Shown: one piece after another, positions 43,707-56,009 of the stretch
How the letters are laid out: each line of letters begins with the position of its first letter
Numbering within the stretch: position 1 is the stretch's first letter
Assembly: GCA_002989075.1 (NCBI GenBank)
Contig: PSQN01000004.1
Coordinates: 1,116,001 to 1,180,000 of the forward strand
DNA length: 64,000 nucleotides
Direction: 5' to 3'
From: Arthonia radiata
Taxonomy: Eukaryota; Ascomycota; Arthoniomycetes; Arthoniales; Arthoniaceae
The notes under the pieces: generated by a model
What the model saw: only the letters and a program-made list of their open reading frames with translations
Databases searched by the model: none
What the model was told of the DNA's origin: nothing
Program-made: the position numbers and the translations under genes

Positions 43707-44794
43707 CCTCACAAATCCGTCTGTTCGTAATTTTGTACGGCGACGGCGACAAGGTTGAAGTATTGATGCTAGTATGACAAGAAGCTGTTGCTGAGCTGAC
43801 TGTGATTGACAATGTTTAGCGTAATTGTTTGTTTGGTGGTTGTGGTGTGGACCTGAGGGAAACGACTGCGGCGTTGAGCACCCGACAAGGGCGACAACAA
43901 GGGCGGATGAGGCCAAAGAACGTCAAAGATGCGCGTATCGCGGTCTGAGATTAGTAGGCGAAGCTTCAAGGGCCAGAAAGCTGATGAAACTCGACTTTTT
44001 GGGCGAAAATGCGATGAACGAAGGGAACAGGAGATGGAGTGCAAATTGCGAAGATACGACAAGAAAAAGAAGAAGAGAACACGAAGATAAAAGAGGGGGG
44101 AAGGAGGGGATAATACTACGACAAGCGACGAAGCAAGTAGGCAGGCATAGCGCATCCCCCAAAGAAGCGGGAGCGCAACGAGCGCTCAAACGCTATTCTG
44201 GCACAAGGACTTATTTGAGCAAGGGCCGAGAAGGTACAGAAATGCCGGGGGGAAAGCGATCATTTGCTGCGCGACGTTGCCTGCCATGAACGACCTCCTC
44301 CGATCACGACGCACTAGCGCCCACCCTCTCCTACTCCATACGGTCATATTTTGGATCGGCAACAATCTTCTCGTTCTGAAGCAAGATATTGTGCTGATAT
44401 TGAGCAACGAGGGATTATACGAGAGTAGCACCTTACGCAGCCTTGCACCTCGCTCATTGTCGACGAGTGCTGCGCTCAGCTGGGCGACCGAGTCATACAG
44501 CCGCCATCCGTGACCACTCTGGCGCACGAGCATCAAACAACATACCTAACCGAGATGCCTTGCACTAGCAAAGAATTGTATGATATATGTTGCGCCAGAC
44601 TTCTTGCCCTAATGAAGAGGAAGACATGCCATGGTGGCAGGAGGCAGAGCTTGAAACACAACTGTGAGAGTTCGAGGTGCACGGGCCGATCATATGCGGC
44701 CTTGCGCGCTTCTACCCGCCGCTAGTAGCCGCCATGCAGATGACCTCGTCTCAAACAGGAAGAAACCGTGATCGCTGATCCACGCTTCACCGAC
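43707..44794. promoter_or_regulatory. Divergent promoter region of HPC2 and RBA50
   Basis: About 1.1 kb. Several short frames on both strands, none convincing. The purine-rich segment 44060-44110 on the plus strand (GAAGAAGAG-like) may be 5' leader of HPC2 on the other strand. Confidence 0.35.
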
Positions 44795-46066
44795 ATGGCG
44801 CTCAGAGGCGAAAGATTTCACATCGATCTGCCAGAGGCTCTCGATGGCATCGAAAGCGAGCGTGAGCATGAAGATGTGAATAGTGGGGAAGTGACAGAGA
44901 ACGGCGCTCCTGTGGTGCCCGTGAAGGATGTTTTGGAACGCCCTATTGGTGCCGCAAAGCCACCGACTGCTCCGACGGCAAAGTCACATCCCAGAGGATT
45001 TCCGGAGCACAGAAAGCGCTTCAATGGGTCTTCGTTCAAGCAGCAAAAAGATGCAGAGAAGAGTCACATTGGAGATGTTGCAGAGTACATCGGTCGGCAG
45101 TCAGGTAGTGCGGCGCACCAGACCCCTGATGAGTCCGCGTCGATAGATGAGGAGAATAGACAGAGGCTTGCTTCGATGTCCCCTACCGAGATCGAGAATG
45201 AACGTAAGGAATTGCTCGAACATCTGAGCCCATCTTTAGTAGGCCGGCTGCTCCGACATTCCAACAAAGAACCCCACGGCGTGCTCAACGAACCCCAGCC
45301 TGGACCTGAGGAAGATACCGCGAGGCCGCAAGCTGCGGATGGCGTCGCGAATGACGTTCACAAGGTTTCAAAAAAGCGAGTGCAATTCAAGGATGACGAG
45401 TTCCTTGTAGAGCAGCAAGTTGGTCCAGCTGGCAACGTCAGGGCTAATGCAGTTCAACCAGAAGCGGACCAAGAGGACCAGCCATCTTTTCACTTCCCCA
45501 AGCCCGACCAGCCACCTTCGCTCGACCCATCATCTCCGTCGTTTTTTGACGATCTGCACGAAAAGTACTTCGCGTCGCTGCCAGCTGACCCTTCAAAACT
45601 TGCCTGGATGCAGCAGCCCAAGGCTGATACGTCCTACAACCTGGACTCAGAAAGCGTGCAAGTCAACAATTTGCGCTTCAATTTCAGTGGCACTCTGATC
45701 ACGCCGCGACAAGCTGAGAAGATATCTGTAACGGAGGGTCTCCATCATCATGAGGACGCGCCCTCAAGCGCTGGCTACACACTGCCAGAGCTTGCACGCC
45801 TAGCTCACAGCGCGGTTGCTAGTCAACGATGCATAGCTTTTCAAACGCTGGGTCGGGTGTTGTATCGCTTAGGCATTCGCGAGTTTGGCGGCTTTGACGA
45901 CAAGATACCTCAAGGCCTGTGGATGGTGATCAGAGACGGGGCTGTCATTGAGACAATGCAGAAGGAGAAAGAGCGAGCGTCGGGTCATATGAGTGCTAAG
46001 GCATATGCTATTGAGGCACTTTGGCTCTGGCACAAAGGAGGCGGTCGTCAGCTCAAAGCCGAATGA
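44795..46066 (+). CDS. RBA50: RNA polymerase II-associated protein Rba50/RPAP1 homologue
   Basis: Intronless, 423 aa. ATG 44795 (MALRGERFHIDLPEALDGIE) is the first in-frame methionine and matches the family's MxLxGERF-like start. Residues about 105-150 (IDEENRQRLASMSPTEIENE, RKELLEHLSPSLVGRLLRHS) are the RPAP1 N-terminal domain. The C-terminal domain begins near NNLRFNFSGTLI and continues YTLPELARLAHSAVASQRCI, GRVLYRLGIREFG. RPAP1/Rba50 helps assemble RNA polymerase II from its subcomplexes. Ends 131 bp from the convergent TBCC gene. Confidence 0.85.
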   Translation: MALRGERFHIDLPEALDGIESEREHEDVNSGEVTENGAPVVPVKDVLERPIGAAKPPTAPTAKSHPRGFPEHRKRFNGSSFKQQKDAEKSHIGDVAEYIGRQSGSAAHQTPDESASIDEENRQRLASMSPTEIENERKELLEHLSPSLVGRLLRHSNKEPHGVLNEPQPGPEEDTARPQAADGVANDVHKVSKKRVQFKDDEFLVEQQVGPAGNVRANAVQPEADQEDQPSFHFPKPDQPPSLDPSSPSFFDDLHEKYFASLPADPSKLAWMQQPKADTSYNLDSESVQVNNLRFNFSGTLITPRQAEKISVTEGLHHHEDAPSSAGYTLPELARLAHSAVASQRCIAFQTLGRVLYRLGIREFGGFDDKIPQGLWMVIRDGAVIETMQKEKERASGHMSAKAYAIEALWLWHKGGGRQLKAE

Positions 46067-46197
46067 TTGCTAATAGTACAAGTTGACATTGTCGTTATGA
46101 AGTTTGGCTCAGCATGAGCACCTCAAGACCAGGCCGGCAAGGCGGCGAGGATCTTGGTGGCTTGCATGGCCCGTGGAGGATCCAGTAGAGCTCTCGC

Positions 46198-47365
46198 TCA
46201 CGGCTCCACCGCGACAGCCTTCAAGATGTCCTCCAGACCGTGATTCGGCCCACCTGGAACCATGTCCGTCCAGATACTCTCCTCGACTCGCTGCTGTGAA
46301 GGCAGCACCGCCCAATGAGGGCTCCGCTCAGACTTCTGCCAGTTGAAGTCCTCCACTTGGTGCCACTTGTCCTCGACAGTTGAACCAGCATCGGTGTAGC
46401 ACTTTGGCAAGGGCGCAAAGCGTATGCCTTTGCAATGCTCGATGATTGGCTTGCTGGTGGACTGCAAGTACACGTCGCAGTTCTGACAGTCATGCATGCG
46501 GAACTGGTGGCACCTAACCACCAAGACCGTAGCCGTCAAGCCAGTCATGTGGACGGGTCCTGCGACTTGCCCACAGACCATCAAGCAGCGCTCAATGTTC
46601 TTCAGTGTCAACCCCGCGAAGGGTCGCCCATGCGCCGTTGGAACCGACGTGTCGACAATGCAGTGTTTCAGTCTCGAGAGCGTGCCAGAGGTCATAGCGT
46701 GAGCAGCTGACGATGGTAGGATGATGTGCAGGTTGGTGTGGTTGGAGATCTTGACACTCTGAGCTTGTGAGAATGAGGGCTTGCGCACGGAGGCTGCTAG
46801 CGTCATGTCATCCAGGGCTGGGTACTGCTCCGAGTCTGCATCGATCGCATCGTCATCTTCAGCTTTCGGTGTCTCTGAGCGTGAGCTTGGCCCTGTGCTG
46901 GCTGCCTGATCGTCTCCGAGCTGCAGAGCCTTCTGACGATCCAGTTCAGCAGCTCCAGCTAACGAAAGAGCCGAGTTGTTCTTTGCCCGAGACTTGAAGG
47001 AGAACTTGGGCTTGGGCTGGGTGGTGGCGCGGACTTCATCGAGGCGGGTCTTCAGAGCCTTGACGGTCTCGGAGTAGCTACGCTGATCGTGTGCCGGAAG
47101 GCTGTCCACGGCCTCGTTGACCTGTTTTGATAGACGGGCTACCCCCGCAAGGCAATGCTCGGTTGCATCAATACGCTCAGCGCCTATTACCGAAGTTGAA
47201 GCTAGACGGTCGATCTGCTGCTGCAGAGCTAGGAACTCATAACGTTAATGCTGTGGCCAATATGCAGACTCCACGCTAAGGCGTAAGCTCACCATTGGCC
47301 TCTGTTTGGAAGTGCTCATAGAACTTCTTCTGCACCTCCGATTTGCTCCCATGCTCATAGGCCAT
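46198..47365 (-). CDS. Tubulin-folding cofactor C (TBCC)
   Basis: Exons 47293-47365 and 46198-47228 give 367 aa. Acceptor at 47229 (TCCTAG) keeps the frame, joining KKFYEHFQTEAN to ALQQQIDRLAS. The N-terminal region is the helical tubulin-binding spectrin-like part. Residues from about 200 form the C-CAP/cofactor C beta-helix: HTNLHIILPSSAAHAM, HCIVDTSVPTAHGRPFAGLT, NIERCLMVCGQVAGPVHMTG, VVRCHQFRMHDCQNCDVYLQ, including the QFR motif with the catalytic arginine used to stimulate tubulin GTPase. C-terminal Trp-rich segment matches the family. Yeast counterpart is CIN2. Confidence 0.88.
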
Positions 47366-47876
47366 TTTTGACCAGTGGGCATTTACGTACTTGTGTTGTG
47401 GTTTTCAAGGAACGGAAATGCACAATGGAGAAAAGCAATAAGCCAGGATTCTGGCACATGATCAAATACCTATTGAGAAGTGCGGCTCGCAAAGGTGAAG
47501 AAGTGCCCCTCAAACGTAGGCGAGGGGCAACTTCCTAACGAGATTGCGATAGTGCGTTTCCAGGCAGTCGCAAGACAAGTATCAGCACCACCTGAAGAAG
47601 ACTTATACGCGCAATTGCACAGCTGTCGCACTGGTTTAAGTCGCTTGGTGGGCTCCATGCCGATCTTAGGCCATGTTCCCCAAAGCTCTGATATCTATAC
47701 AACAATGCCCGACAGATTCCAAAGACTCGCTGCTCCGTTGCAGTACTCGTGGAGACTCAATAGCATCTTCTACGATGATCAGGATGACCAGCTGTTCCGC
47801 ACTCTGCGGCCAACGTGACGTTCCAGACGCTGTGTCGTCCCCTTGGCAGCCAAAGATGACTGAAACACGACCACGA
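47366..47876. other. Intergenic
   Basis: Holds the promoter of the TBCC gene and the 3' flank of the complex I gene. A plus-strand frame at 47480-47818 has no family resemblance and is not called. Confidence 0.35.
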
Positions 47877-48589
47877 TCATGAGGGGCGCTCCACCTCAAT
47901 GCCATAATTCTGCTTTATCCGCTCTTTCCTCCTCTCCTCATAGCCGGGCCCATATATGCCTCTACCTTCGCCCAACTCCGATAGCGTCTCCCCAATCGGT
48001 CTTCGCTTGTTCGCTCGCAACGCTTCCTTTCGCTCGTACTCGTCGACTCTCGCATCCTGCGCGTATCCGTTCAATCGGCCACCAGTATATGTGAAAGCCG
48101 CGAGGATGATCGATAAGCTGGCGCCGTATCCAAGGACGGCGGGTATGGATCGTGCTGAGGCGGTCAGTACGTGATCCTGTGGAGCTTGCTAACGCCGGTC
48201 GCAAGCCGTCGACGGTTCACGACATACCTCTCATACCGACCACCGAGCCACTGAAAAAGCCACCGATGGCCTCGTTGATCGTATCGTCCTTCTGCCGTAA
48301 GTTCGCGGACGCCGTCTTGAAGAACTCGTAGAAGCCTCCCATGGCAGCTGTCAATGCACCGTCAGCTCTCACAGCCCTCAACGCCTTTTGAACAATGCCG
48401 CTGCATACTGAATGTCGCTATCGTCCCTCCGTAGTGCGTGAATGTGCCCATTGCGCCAATGTTTCGTCTCGTAAGGGTCGCCTGGATGGATGCGACAAAG
48501 GTACCCGCAAAACCAGTGATACCGGCCGCCTTGACTGCTGGAGAGATGGCATCTCGAGCATGGTAATCCTCGTCATCGTGCGCCGACAT
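47877..48589 (-). CDS. Mitochondrial complex I accessory subunit, NDUFA11/B14.7-like
   Basis: Exons 48409-48589, 48228-48347 and 47877-48154 give 192 aa. It begins MSAHDDEDYHARDAISPAVK then AAGITGFAGTFVASIQATL, a Tim17-like membrane segment; two further small-residue-rich segments follow (EAIGGFFSGSVVGMRG and LGYGASLSIILAAFTYTGG). The C-terminus (RRPIGETLSELGEGRGIYGP, GYEERRKERIKQNYGIE) is typical of the fungal 21-kDa NADH:ubiquinone oxidoreductase subunit related to NDUFA11. It sits in the inner membrane arm of complex I. Head-to-head with the deubiquitinase gene, sharing 352 bp. Confidence 0.75.
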
Positions 48590-48941
48590 GTTTCGTAGGT
48601 GTTATGGCTGTTCAACGCGAATCTGCACTCTGGTATTAAAGGTGAAGCTGGGAGCTTCAGGCTCCGGAATATCGTTGCGCCGGTCTGCAGCATCTAACTC
48701 CGCAAGTCCGTCTCGAAATCAGATGAAGATCATAGGTTTGCATACCATCTTCCCAACTTTACGACTCTCTGCATCGCGACGGCTTGGAATAGCGTCTTTT
48801 TCACGCACGATCATAAGATCTATAGAATTAAACTACAGCTCTGGTGATTGAACCGAGAGCGATCAATCACAGCAAGATCTCAATGAGCTTTCTAAGATAG
48901 AGCACCGAGGATTGTACCTCTCAGCCGAGAAGGCATCTTCC
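48590..48941. promoter_or_regulatory. Divergent promoter region
   Basis: 352 bp between the complex I subunit (minus) and the Ubp2-like protease (plus). No specific site identified. Confidence 0.4.
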
Positions 48942-51900
48942 ATGGGCACCAAACCACAGAGTGCGCCGCTCCTACTCCACGAGCTTATCAAATTTACACC
49001 TCCGGACCTCAAGGGATTCGAAGTCCCGTTCAAGAGCCACTGCCAACATGTCTACTCCACGATCCGAGAGCGGAGCACACTTCCAGAGCTCGACGAACGC
49101 CCGAGCAAAGGTCGCACTTGGAGGACGGAGAGCATTTGCCAACAATGCCGTACACATCTCGCAATCAGCATCGCATTCCATGACACCGAAGAAGCTTGTC
49201 CATGCTCCGAGTTCCCTCTGCACCATTTCAACCTAGAAGAGCAGAAACAGAATGAGCACGTGGATGCCTTTGCGTTCGAGTTCAAGTGTGGCTCGCCAAA
49301 ATGCAACGCGAAGCTCTTGACACAATTTCGAGCGCCTAGACTAACGCCTATGAACGTCTGGACACTCACAGCTGAAGCGGTGTTAAAGCAGAACTTCGAA
49401 GATTGTGCGGACCCGCCGCAGCCGAAGCCGTATTCGCCTCTTCAAGCGTTCAACACATTCCAGTCATACGTAACAGGCGCCTTACAAAGCGAGGTTCCCA
49501 AGAAAATACCGTTGTTGAACAAACGTTTCCAGCTAGCATTAGGTAGTGAGGCCGCGAAGACGCTGCTCATGAGGTTGGGATTCGTCTATGAGCCGCCTGA
49601 GGATGGATCTCGGCTTGCTCACTGGCGTCTACCTGGCCCAGCACCCTTCCTCACTGCAGATCAGAGATTGCTACTGCAAGACACATATGACGAGTTGACG
49701 GTACTCAGTGAAGGCCGGCCCGATGCTGAGAAACTGAAGGAAGGCGCAAAAGTACCTATGTATCGACCGCCGCCAGGAACTAAAGATATGGAGCGAACTT
49801 TGGGGTGTCTTGACTGTAAGCTTTTCTCCATTTGCTGTCTGATTCTGTCCCCTTGTTTTTGGCGACGGCCTCAAGGCAAGGTGTGTACTTCACGGCGACG
49901 ATCAGCGTGAGCTTGCTGGCCGTTGTTTGTAGAGGAGCAATTGCAAGGTACATGAGCGGGCAAATGCAAGATGGTTGCATGCTCAGATCCATTGACAGCG
50001 CAGCATTCAAGAGCGGATACTTGCAGATGCTCCTGAAGCACCCATGCTATACGAAGCATGCGCTGACTTGTCTTCTCCACAGACGACAAGTACTTTGCTG
50101 GGACACGCGGCATGCAGAATCAACCAAAGGATCTCCAGTACGTCAACTTCTGTGCGTGTAGCGCGACCGCCCGGTCTGACCTTTGTACGATGAATACTGA
50201 CTATAAAAAGGGCATACTTCACTCTCGGTTCTCTGCCAGACTTTTCGGACAAGTTGGTTGCGTTTTGTTTCGACAGGCTGCTTATGTATGACCCCGACAA
50301 CATCCCGTTCTATTTCCAGAGTTTGCGGGATATTGCAGCCTTAAGACAAAGCGAGACCCTGGTAGCAAAGACGAGCTTGCTTGAATCGCAAGGAATTGTA
50401 TCACAGAGCGAAGTCGAACAATCGCTCCAATACTTTGGATTCACGATAGAGACGGGAGCCGGCGTCTCAGACCAGCGTTTGCTCGACGCTTACCGGTCGC
50501 GCATTCCCGATGTGGGTGCGGACGAGCGGTCAAGAGCGAAGCAAGCACTTTCCAAGATTGCCCAAGTGCGGAACAGTCAACTGCTCAAAAATGCCTTGTC
50601 AGACAGTAAGTCTTCTTTTCCTCTGAATTACATCACTTATTCTGTCCATCCCATTTTGGCTCTGCCTTCATGGTTGAAAGTGACTTCTACATGGCGGACT
50701 ACATCGATGTGGAAGAAATTGACCGCCTCGTTGCAGAAATGGAAAATGTGGACCAAGCACTGGCATACCTTGGAACAGTTCCTGATGTCCCGGATGATTC
50801 CCTTCTCGCCGCTGCTACCGTGAAGCGAAATGAGGATGATTCAGCTCCCCAGCTCGTCTCAAAGGCCCTCCAGATCATCGGTGATGCCCGCAACAGTGAC
50901 GTACTGCGTGCCGAAGCTCGTGCTGGTGGTTCGGGACACCGCATGTCACCGCAGCAAGCCTACGCCATTCTGGGCGTTGAGAATGCGGAGCTGGTTGACG
51001 ACGACACAGTCGCTGCTGGACACGCTAACCAGCTACAGGATGCGCCTGGCCGGGCTGGCGAGCTCAATGAAGCCCTCGCAGCCATTGCAGAAGAGCGAAA
51101 CAGCGCCCATCTTCGCGCCATCGTCTCCTCGCTGACTGGAAACGCGGTGCATGTCGGAGCCGGTAGTGGCTGGTCGAGCAGTGTCCCCATTACCGAGCCG
51201 CGAGGCTTGAACAACATCGGTAACACTTGCTATCTGAATAGTTTACTGCAGTACCTCTTCACGATTAAGCCAGTCAGAGATATGGTTGAGAATTTCGAAG
51301 AGTACAGGGAGGTTCTGCCTGAGGATGCTCAGCCTTTCGAAAAGAAAGTGGCCGACATGAAAGTAGACAGAGCTGGCGTGCAACGGACGCAGGCGTGTGG
51401 GTATTCTGACTGGCAGCATGTAAGCTATTGCTGACGTTTACATACGCAGTCATTAACGAGCTTGGCAAGCTGTTTCAGACGCTCACGACCACCCGTGCGA
51501 CATGTGCAGCACCCGAAGTGGAACTTGCCAGACTCACACTCGAGAAGGCTCTTGCTGCGAAAGCCGATGAAACAGCTGAGCCGCCATCGCCTCTGATGAG
51601 CGAGACAATGAGACGAAGGTCAACTTTGTCCGGCACCGGGCTGCCACTTTCCAGAATGCGGTCCAGTTCATCTGGAACTGCCTTGAACAGTCCCACTCTC
51701 GAGCGTCGAGAGATGTCACACCATGAGGCGTCAGCTTCGCCACCAAAGAAAGCTCGCACACAGTCAACGGTCAGCGCTGCCACTACGCTCATCGCCGAAG
51801 AAGATGAATCACAGACAACGGATGGTAACCTTGCGAGTTCGCCAGCATCAAGCACCGTTCCGCCGTTGAATGGCGGGCAGCAATCGAACGCCAATCAGAT

Positions 51901-53218
51901 GGATATTGATCAAGCAAAGACCGGATTGAGTGAGCAAGTCTCGGGCACTGTCGATTCTAAAGGCAATACACTTGAGCCACCCAAAGATAAACCTCCACCA
52001 GTACCTCCGCGGCCAACCAACAAGGCACAGATCGAGGAGTATGCAATGCAGCAAGACGTTCAAGAGGTGATGGGCAATGTCTTCCACCAGCTGCAGTGGG
52101 CGATCAAGCCACAAAACAAGACCAAGCTTGGCAATCAGCAAGACATCATCTCCGAGACCTTGTGGGGCAGGATCACTGAGTACAGCATCACAGCGGAAGG
52201 GAAGCAAGAGTTTAAATCACAGGACACTCACGTCATCCCAGGCTATGCCAATGAGCCTTGTAATATCTACGAAGCATTGAGCGTCTTTTTCGATAGAGAC
52301 ATCTGGGATGGGCGAACCTCGTACTGGACGATCGACAAAGCACCTCCGATCGTTCATGTCCAAATACCAAGGATCCATTACAACATCGAGAAGCAGACTG
52401 ATGAACGCAATGTCAATCAGTGCCAGCTGCCTCAGCACATCTACTTGGATCGCTTCATGGCAAACGATGAGATTCTTAGAAAGCGGGAACTATTCTGGCG
52501 GTATCGTGACGAACTTAGGAAACGAAAAACTTCTAGAGATCATTTGAAGCCACCTGGCCATGACCAGAATATTGCTGAGTCCTTGACAAGCCTCAGCGAC
52601 TGGCTGAAGAGCCTAAAAGAGAATGATGAGGAGCTAGATATTGGCCTACCCATTGACGACGTTCCACTGCATGAGTCTCTCAACACTGAAGCGCAGCGGG
52701 CGAAATCTGAGATTGAGCGCCTGGACAGAGAGATCGGTGATTTGCAAGATAGGATGAACGAGGTGTTCTCCAGCGAGCAAGGGCATTTCAAGTACGGCTT
52801 GCAAGCTGTCTTCGTGCACCGAGGTAGCACTCGATCAGGTCACTGGTACACATACATGTACGACGCGCGTGGTGACAAGTGGCGGAAGTACAATGACGAG
52901 GACGTGGAGATCATCAGCGCCTCGCGCGTTCAGGACGAGATCTACACGCCAAACGAGGCTGTTCGGGGCACAACAGCCATAGCCGTCTATGCCTTTGAGA
53001 AGGATTGGGACAAGCTCTTCGAGCCGGTACACCGCGATCCAGAACCAGAGCCAGAACCTCAACCGTCGGCTGCCTGGGTGGATGGCGCAAACATCGGGAG
53101 ATCTCAGATCAGGGAGATGCCGCCGGCCAACGTGCCTTATGAAGGTGCGTGGGCCAAAGAGCGACGAGAGGAGTGGGACTTTGACAGACAGGTTGCTGAC
53201 TCTGCCGTGAAATGGTAA
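48942..53218 (+). CDS. UBP2: Ubiquitin carboxyl-terminal hydrolase, Ubp2-like
   Basis: Exons 48942-49815, 50083-50155, 50211-50609, 50681-51396 and 51450-53218 sum to 3831 nt, 1276 aa. The first ATG is 48942 ([20 protein letters not shown]). The first 600 residues are the Ubp2-type N-terminal region. The catalytic domain starts with the Cys box [19 protein letters not shown] (about 620) and ends with the His box [11 protein letters not shown] (about 1150). A long low-complexity insert separates them. The first intron is unusually long for this window (267 nt). The third intron is the weak point: a strong GTAAGT at 50606 is out of frame and a poorer GTCTTC at 50610 keeps it. Ubp2 trims K63-linked chains and opposes Rsp5 in yeast. 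Confidence 0.85.
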
Positions 53219-53603
53219 AGATTCGAGGCTTTAGAGCGACATGTATCCTGAGTTCCGGTGACATCCGAGATGTATGATTGATACCCTTTGCATCAACCGA
53301 TCTTGTATGGTACTTTGTTTGTGAGTCGTTGTTCCAACCTTGAAGCCCAAAGCTTGTCTTCTGGATCGTCCTTGTTCTCATACTTATGACCGCGCAGGAC
53401 CTCCATCCCGCTAATCCGCGCGCTCTATCACGCCGACGAAGCCTTTAGAATGCTGCCGAAGAGTGTGCGGGTACAGCATCAGTCCCCTTGAACAAGGTGG
53501 AAGTTTTTGGAGTGACGAGACCGCCAGTCTTCGATTCCGCATATTCGTACACACCGTCTGTATTATATGTACAATTCTTCAAACCCTCAGAGCGCGCCGA
53601 AGC
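53219..53603. other. Intergenic between convergent genes
   Basis: Tail-to-tail between the Ubp2-like and COA6 genes. No gene seen. Confidence 0.4.
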
Positions 53604-54150
53604 TCACCACACCTGATACCACGGCTTCTGTGCCTGCTGCGCCGGCACCGCGCCATCCGCTTCTAACCGCCTCATCTTCTGGTCTTTCTCATACTCGGCG
53701 ACGCGTTTTTGCTTGAAGTATTTGACCTGCGTTTGCTGTTAGCCCATATCCTCTCGAGATGTTCCACTGCCCCAGCACCCGGCGCACTGTGTGTGCTTCC
53801 TCACTCTTGCGCAGACCCCGCGTCATCGCCTCCTCCTAACGATCATCACGATCATCGCGCCCCTCTTCCATCTCCCCAATTCACCACCATCCGAGGTCAG
53901 GCAATCAACTCACCCAACTCGCCGCACAATCCCTCTCATACATCTCGTTCTCCCGCCCGCACTTCCGTTTCGCCTCGCCCTCGTTCTTCACCGCGTCCAC
54001 GATCCCGTTTCTGTCTAGGCACGCGAAGAAGGCGTCGCGCCCGTCCCAGCACGCTTGGCGCTCGTTGCGGTCTAGGGGCTTGTACTCGCCGGACTCGGTT
54101 TGGGAGGGGTCTCTTTGGGGGGTGGAGGGCGTGGTGCGGAACCAGGACAT
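53604..54150 (-). CDS. COA6: Cytochrome c oxidase assembly factor 6 (COA6)
   Basis: Exons 53914-54150 and 53604-53726 give 119 aa. The hallmark is a CX9C-CX10C pair: CWDGRDAFFAC and CGRENEMYERDC, which forms a disulphide hairpin imported into the intermembrane space by Mia40. DRNERQACWDGRDAFFACLD is diagnostic of COA6, which acts in copper delivery to Cox2. After the intron: WVKYFKQKRVAEYEKDQKM, family-typical. Length is somewhat above the yeast protein because of the N- and C-terminal tails. Confidence 0.9.
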
Positions 54151-54848
54151 TGTTTTGCAGGCGTTTGGCTGTATCGTTGTGGTTGTGGTTTATGGGGGCT
54201 TGTTGGAGGTGAGATGGTGTGCTGATGGAGGGTTGGAGGGGTGGATGAGGTATTTGGATGTAAGTGGGTGGATCGGAGTAAATCAAGCCGTGAAAAAATT
54301 TCAAGAAGTAGTGGAAAAGTAAAGTGAACCGCAAATGTCGTTTGGAAGCTGGAGACGAAGAATATTCGCCGCACGTCAATGATCCGATGGCAGGTGTGGC
54401 TTGTGCTACGTCACATGCCGGTGCGCCACAGGGTATTCAAGGAGTTTAGATGAAGTGTCAATGCATTGTTCAAGTGTCTGTGCTGCTTATTGAACACTTA
54501 CACATTCCATCCCAACCTCCATTGCGCAGAGACTTGATCCGGCTATATCAGCATCTAGCAGCGGACGAGACTGACACAACACCACAGTACCAGTGAACAA
54601 CAGGCAGCCTCCTGACCACCTCACGGGAGCTTCTGCAAGGCACCCGTATACCATTTGAGCGCCGCGCAATACCATTTGCGGAGGCTACAGCAGAATTTCA
54701 AGGCGCTGCGCGCATCAACAGCGTAGCAAGATGACCGCCACACCCCCACTGCGGCGAGGAAGATAAAGCTGTACATCCCAGTCACCACCGCATCTCCTAC
54801 CACCGTCACCACTACGACATCCTCTTCACAGACACAACACACAAAACA
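54151..54848. promoter_or_regulatory. Divergent promoter region of COA6 and SYS1
   Basis: About 700 bp. No gene seen; short frames on the minus strand near 54590-54840 lack support. Confidence 0.4.
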
Positions 54849-55592
54849 ATGTCCACCTCAATAGCCCAACCGCGCCGCCGCCGCCCGCCGCGCCCCGGCG
54901 CACTCACAGACCTGTCTCCATTGCGGATAGCCACGCAAATCGCGATCCTGCAATGCGCGTTCTATGCCTCCGCACTCATCCTCATTACATTCAGCGCGCT
55001 GGCGGCAGGAAAACACATGAACACAGGCTTGGTACTGGGCTGGGAGCAGATCAGAGGCGACGTCAGTGAAGGGTGGATGTGGGGAGTTGTTTGGGTGCTT
55101 GTGGGGGGTGTGATGTAAGTCCGCTATTATTCCATCCTTGTCCTTCCCTGACGCGTCGTCGAAAGCGGACACAGCGCTACTGAAGACGCCATAAAGGAAG
55201 AAGTCAACGCTAACACCCACAGGTCGATCCTCATCCTCCTCCTCATCGCGCGCTCCAAACTCGTCCCCGACTTCGCGCTCACAATCTACACGCTGCACCT
55301 CATTCTCACCTCTTTGTACACGCATTCCCTCCCGCGAAACCTCTTCTGGTGGCTCGTAATGGCTTCGTCAGCGGCGTTGACGACGGCGCTCGGCGTGTGG
55401 AGTTGCCGGTGGAGGGAGCTGCAGCCGATTAGTTTTGGGGGACGCGGGGAGGAGGGTGTGGGGACGGCGCTGGGGAGTTTGTTGGGGAGGGGTGCGGACG
55501 TAGGAAATGGGGTTGGTGGTGGTGGGAATGGGGAAGAGGAGGGGGGGTATGAGATGGAGGCGGGGAAGGGGGTGAATGGGGGTGCGCGGTGA
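54849..55592 (+). CDS. SYS1: Golgi membrane protein SYS1
   Basis: Exons 54849-55114 and 55223-55592 give 211 aa. Four membrane segments: QIAILQCAFYASALILITFS, VWVLVGGVMSILILLLIARS, FALTIYTLHLILTSLYTHSL and WLVMASSAALTTALGVWSCR. The TLHLILTSLYT..PRN.FWW segment and WRELQPISFG end are characteristic of SYS1, the late-Golgi receptor for the Arf-like GTPase Arl3. The tail is Gly/Glu-rich low complexity, longer than in yeast. Confidence 0.85.
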
Positions 55593-56009
55593 GGCTTTCA
55601 CGGGAGCGGAGGTGGTGAAGGTGGTGTGGGAGGGGGATACAGCGTCGAACATGATGAGGCGTACACGTGAAAGACGGTTTTGATTTGCATTGCGAAGGCG
55701 TTGAGTCTACTTATGGTATCTATGGAAAAGCTGGAATTGGCAGAAATGGATCGTATAAGTATCACTGATATGACACGTGCAAATGACACCGCGCAGTCCT
55801 CGAAGCTGGGCACCCTCTCCATGTACATTGGGTGGACCATCAGTCCTGTTAAGTCACATCCCATATGTAGCATTCGCAGTAATCCTCCCATGCTCGATCT
55901 ACTGGGCATCATCACGACGCCAGCGGACTGCTCGCTCCCAAGGCCACGTGAAGCAAGCATAGATGCTCAGCATATTCAGCAGTCAATCCTTCCGCGCACC
56001 AGGATGCTT
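55593..56009. other. Intergenic 3' of SYS1
   Basis: A minus-strand frame (55960 to 55598) is open but ends in a Pro/Ser-rich run without family resemblance. Not called. Confidence 0.35.

Noticed and set aside
53765-53815. CACTGCCC within the COA6 intron
   Set aside because: No E-box at the expected distance.
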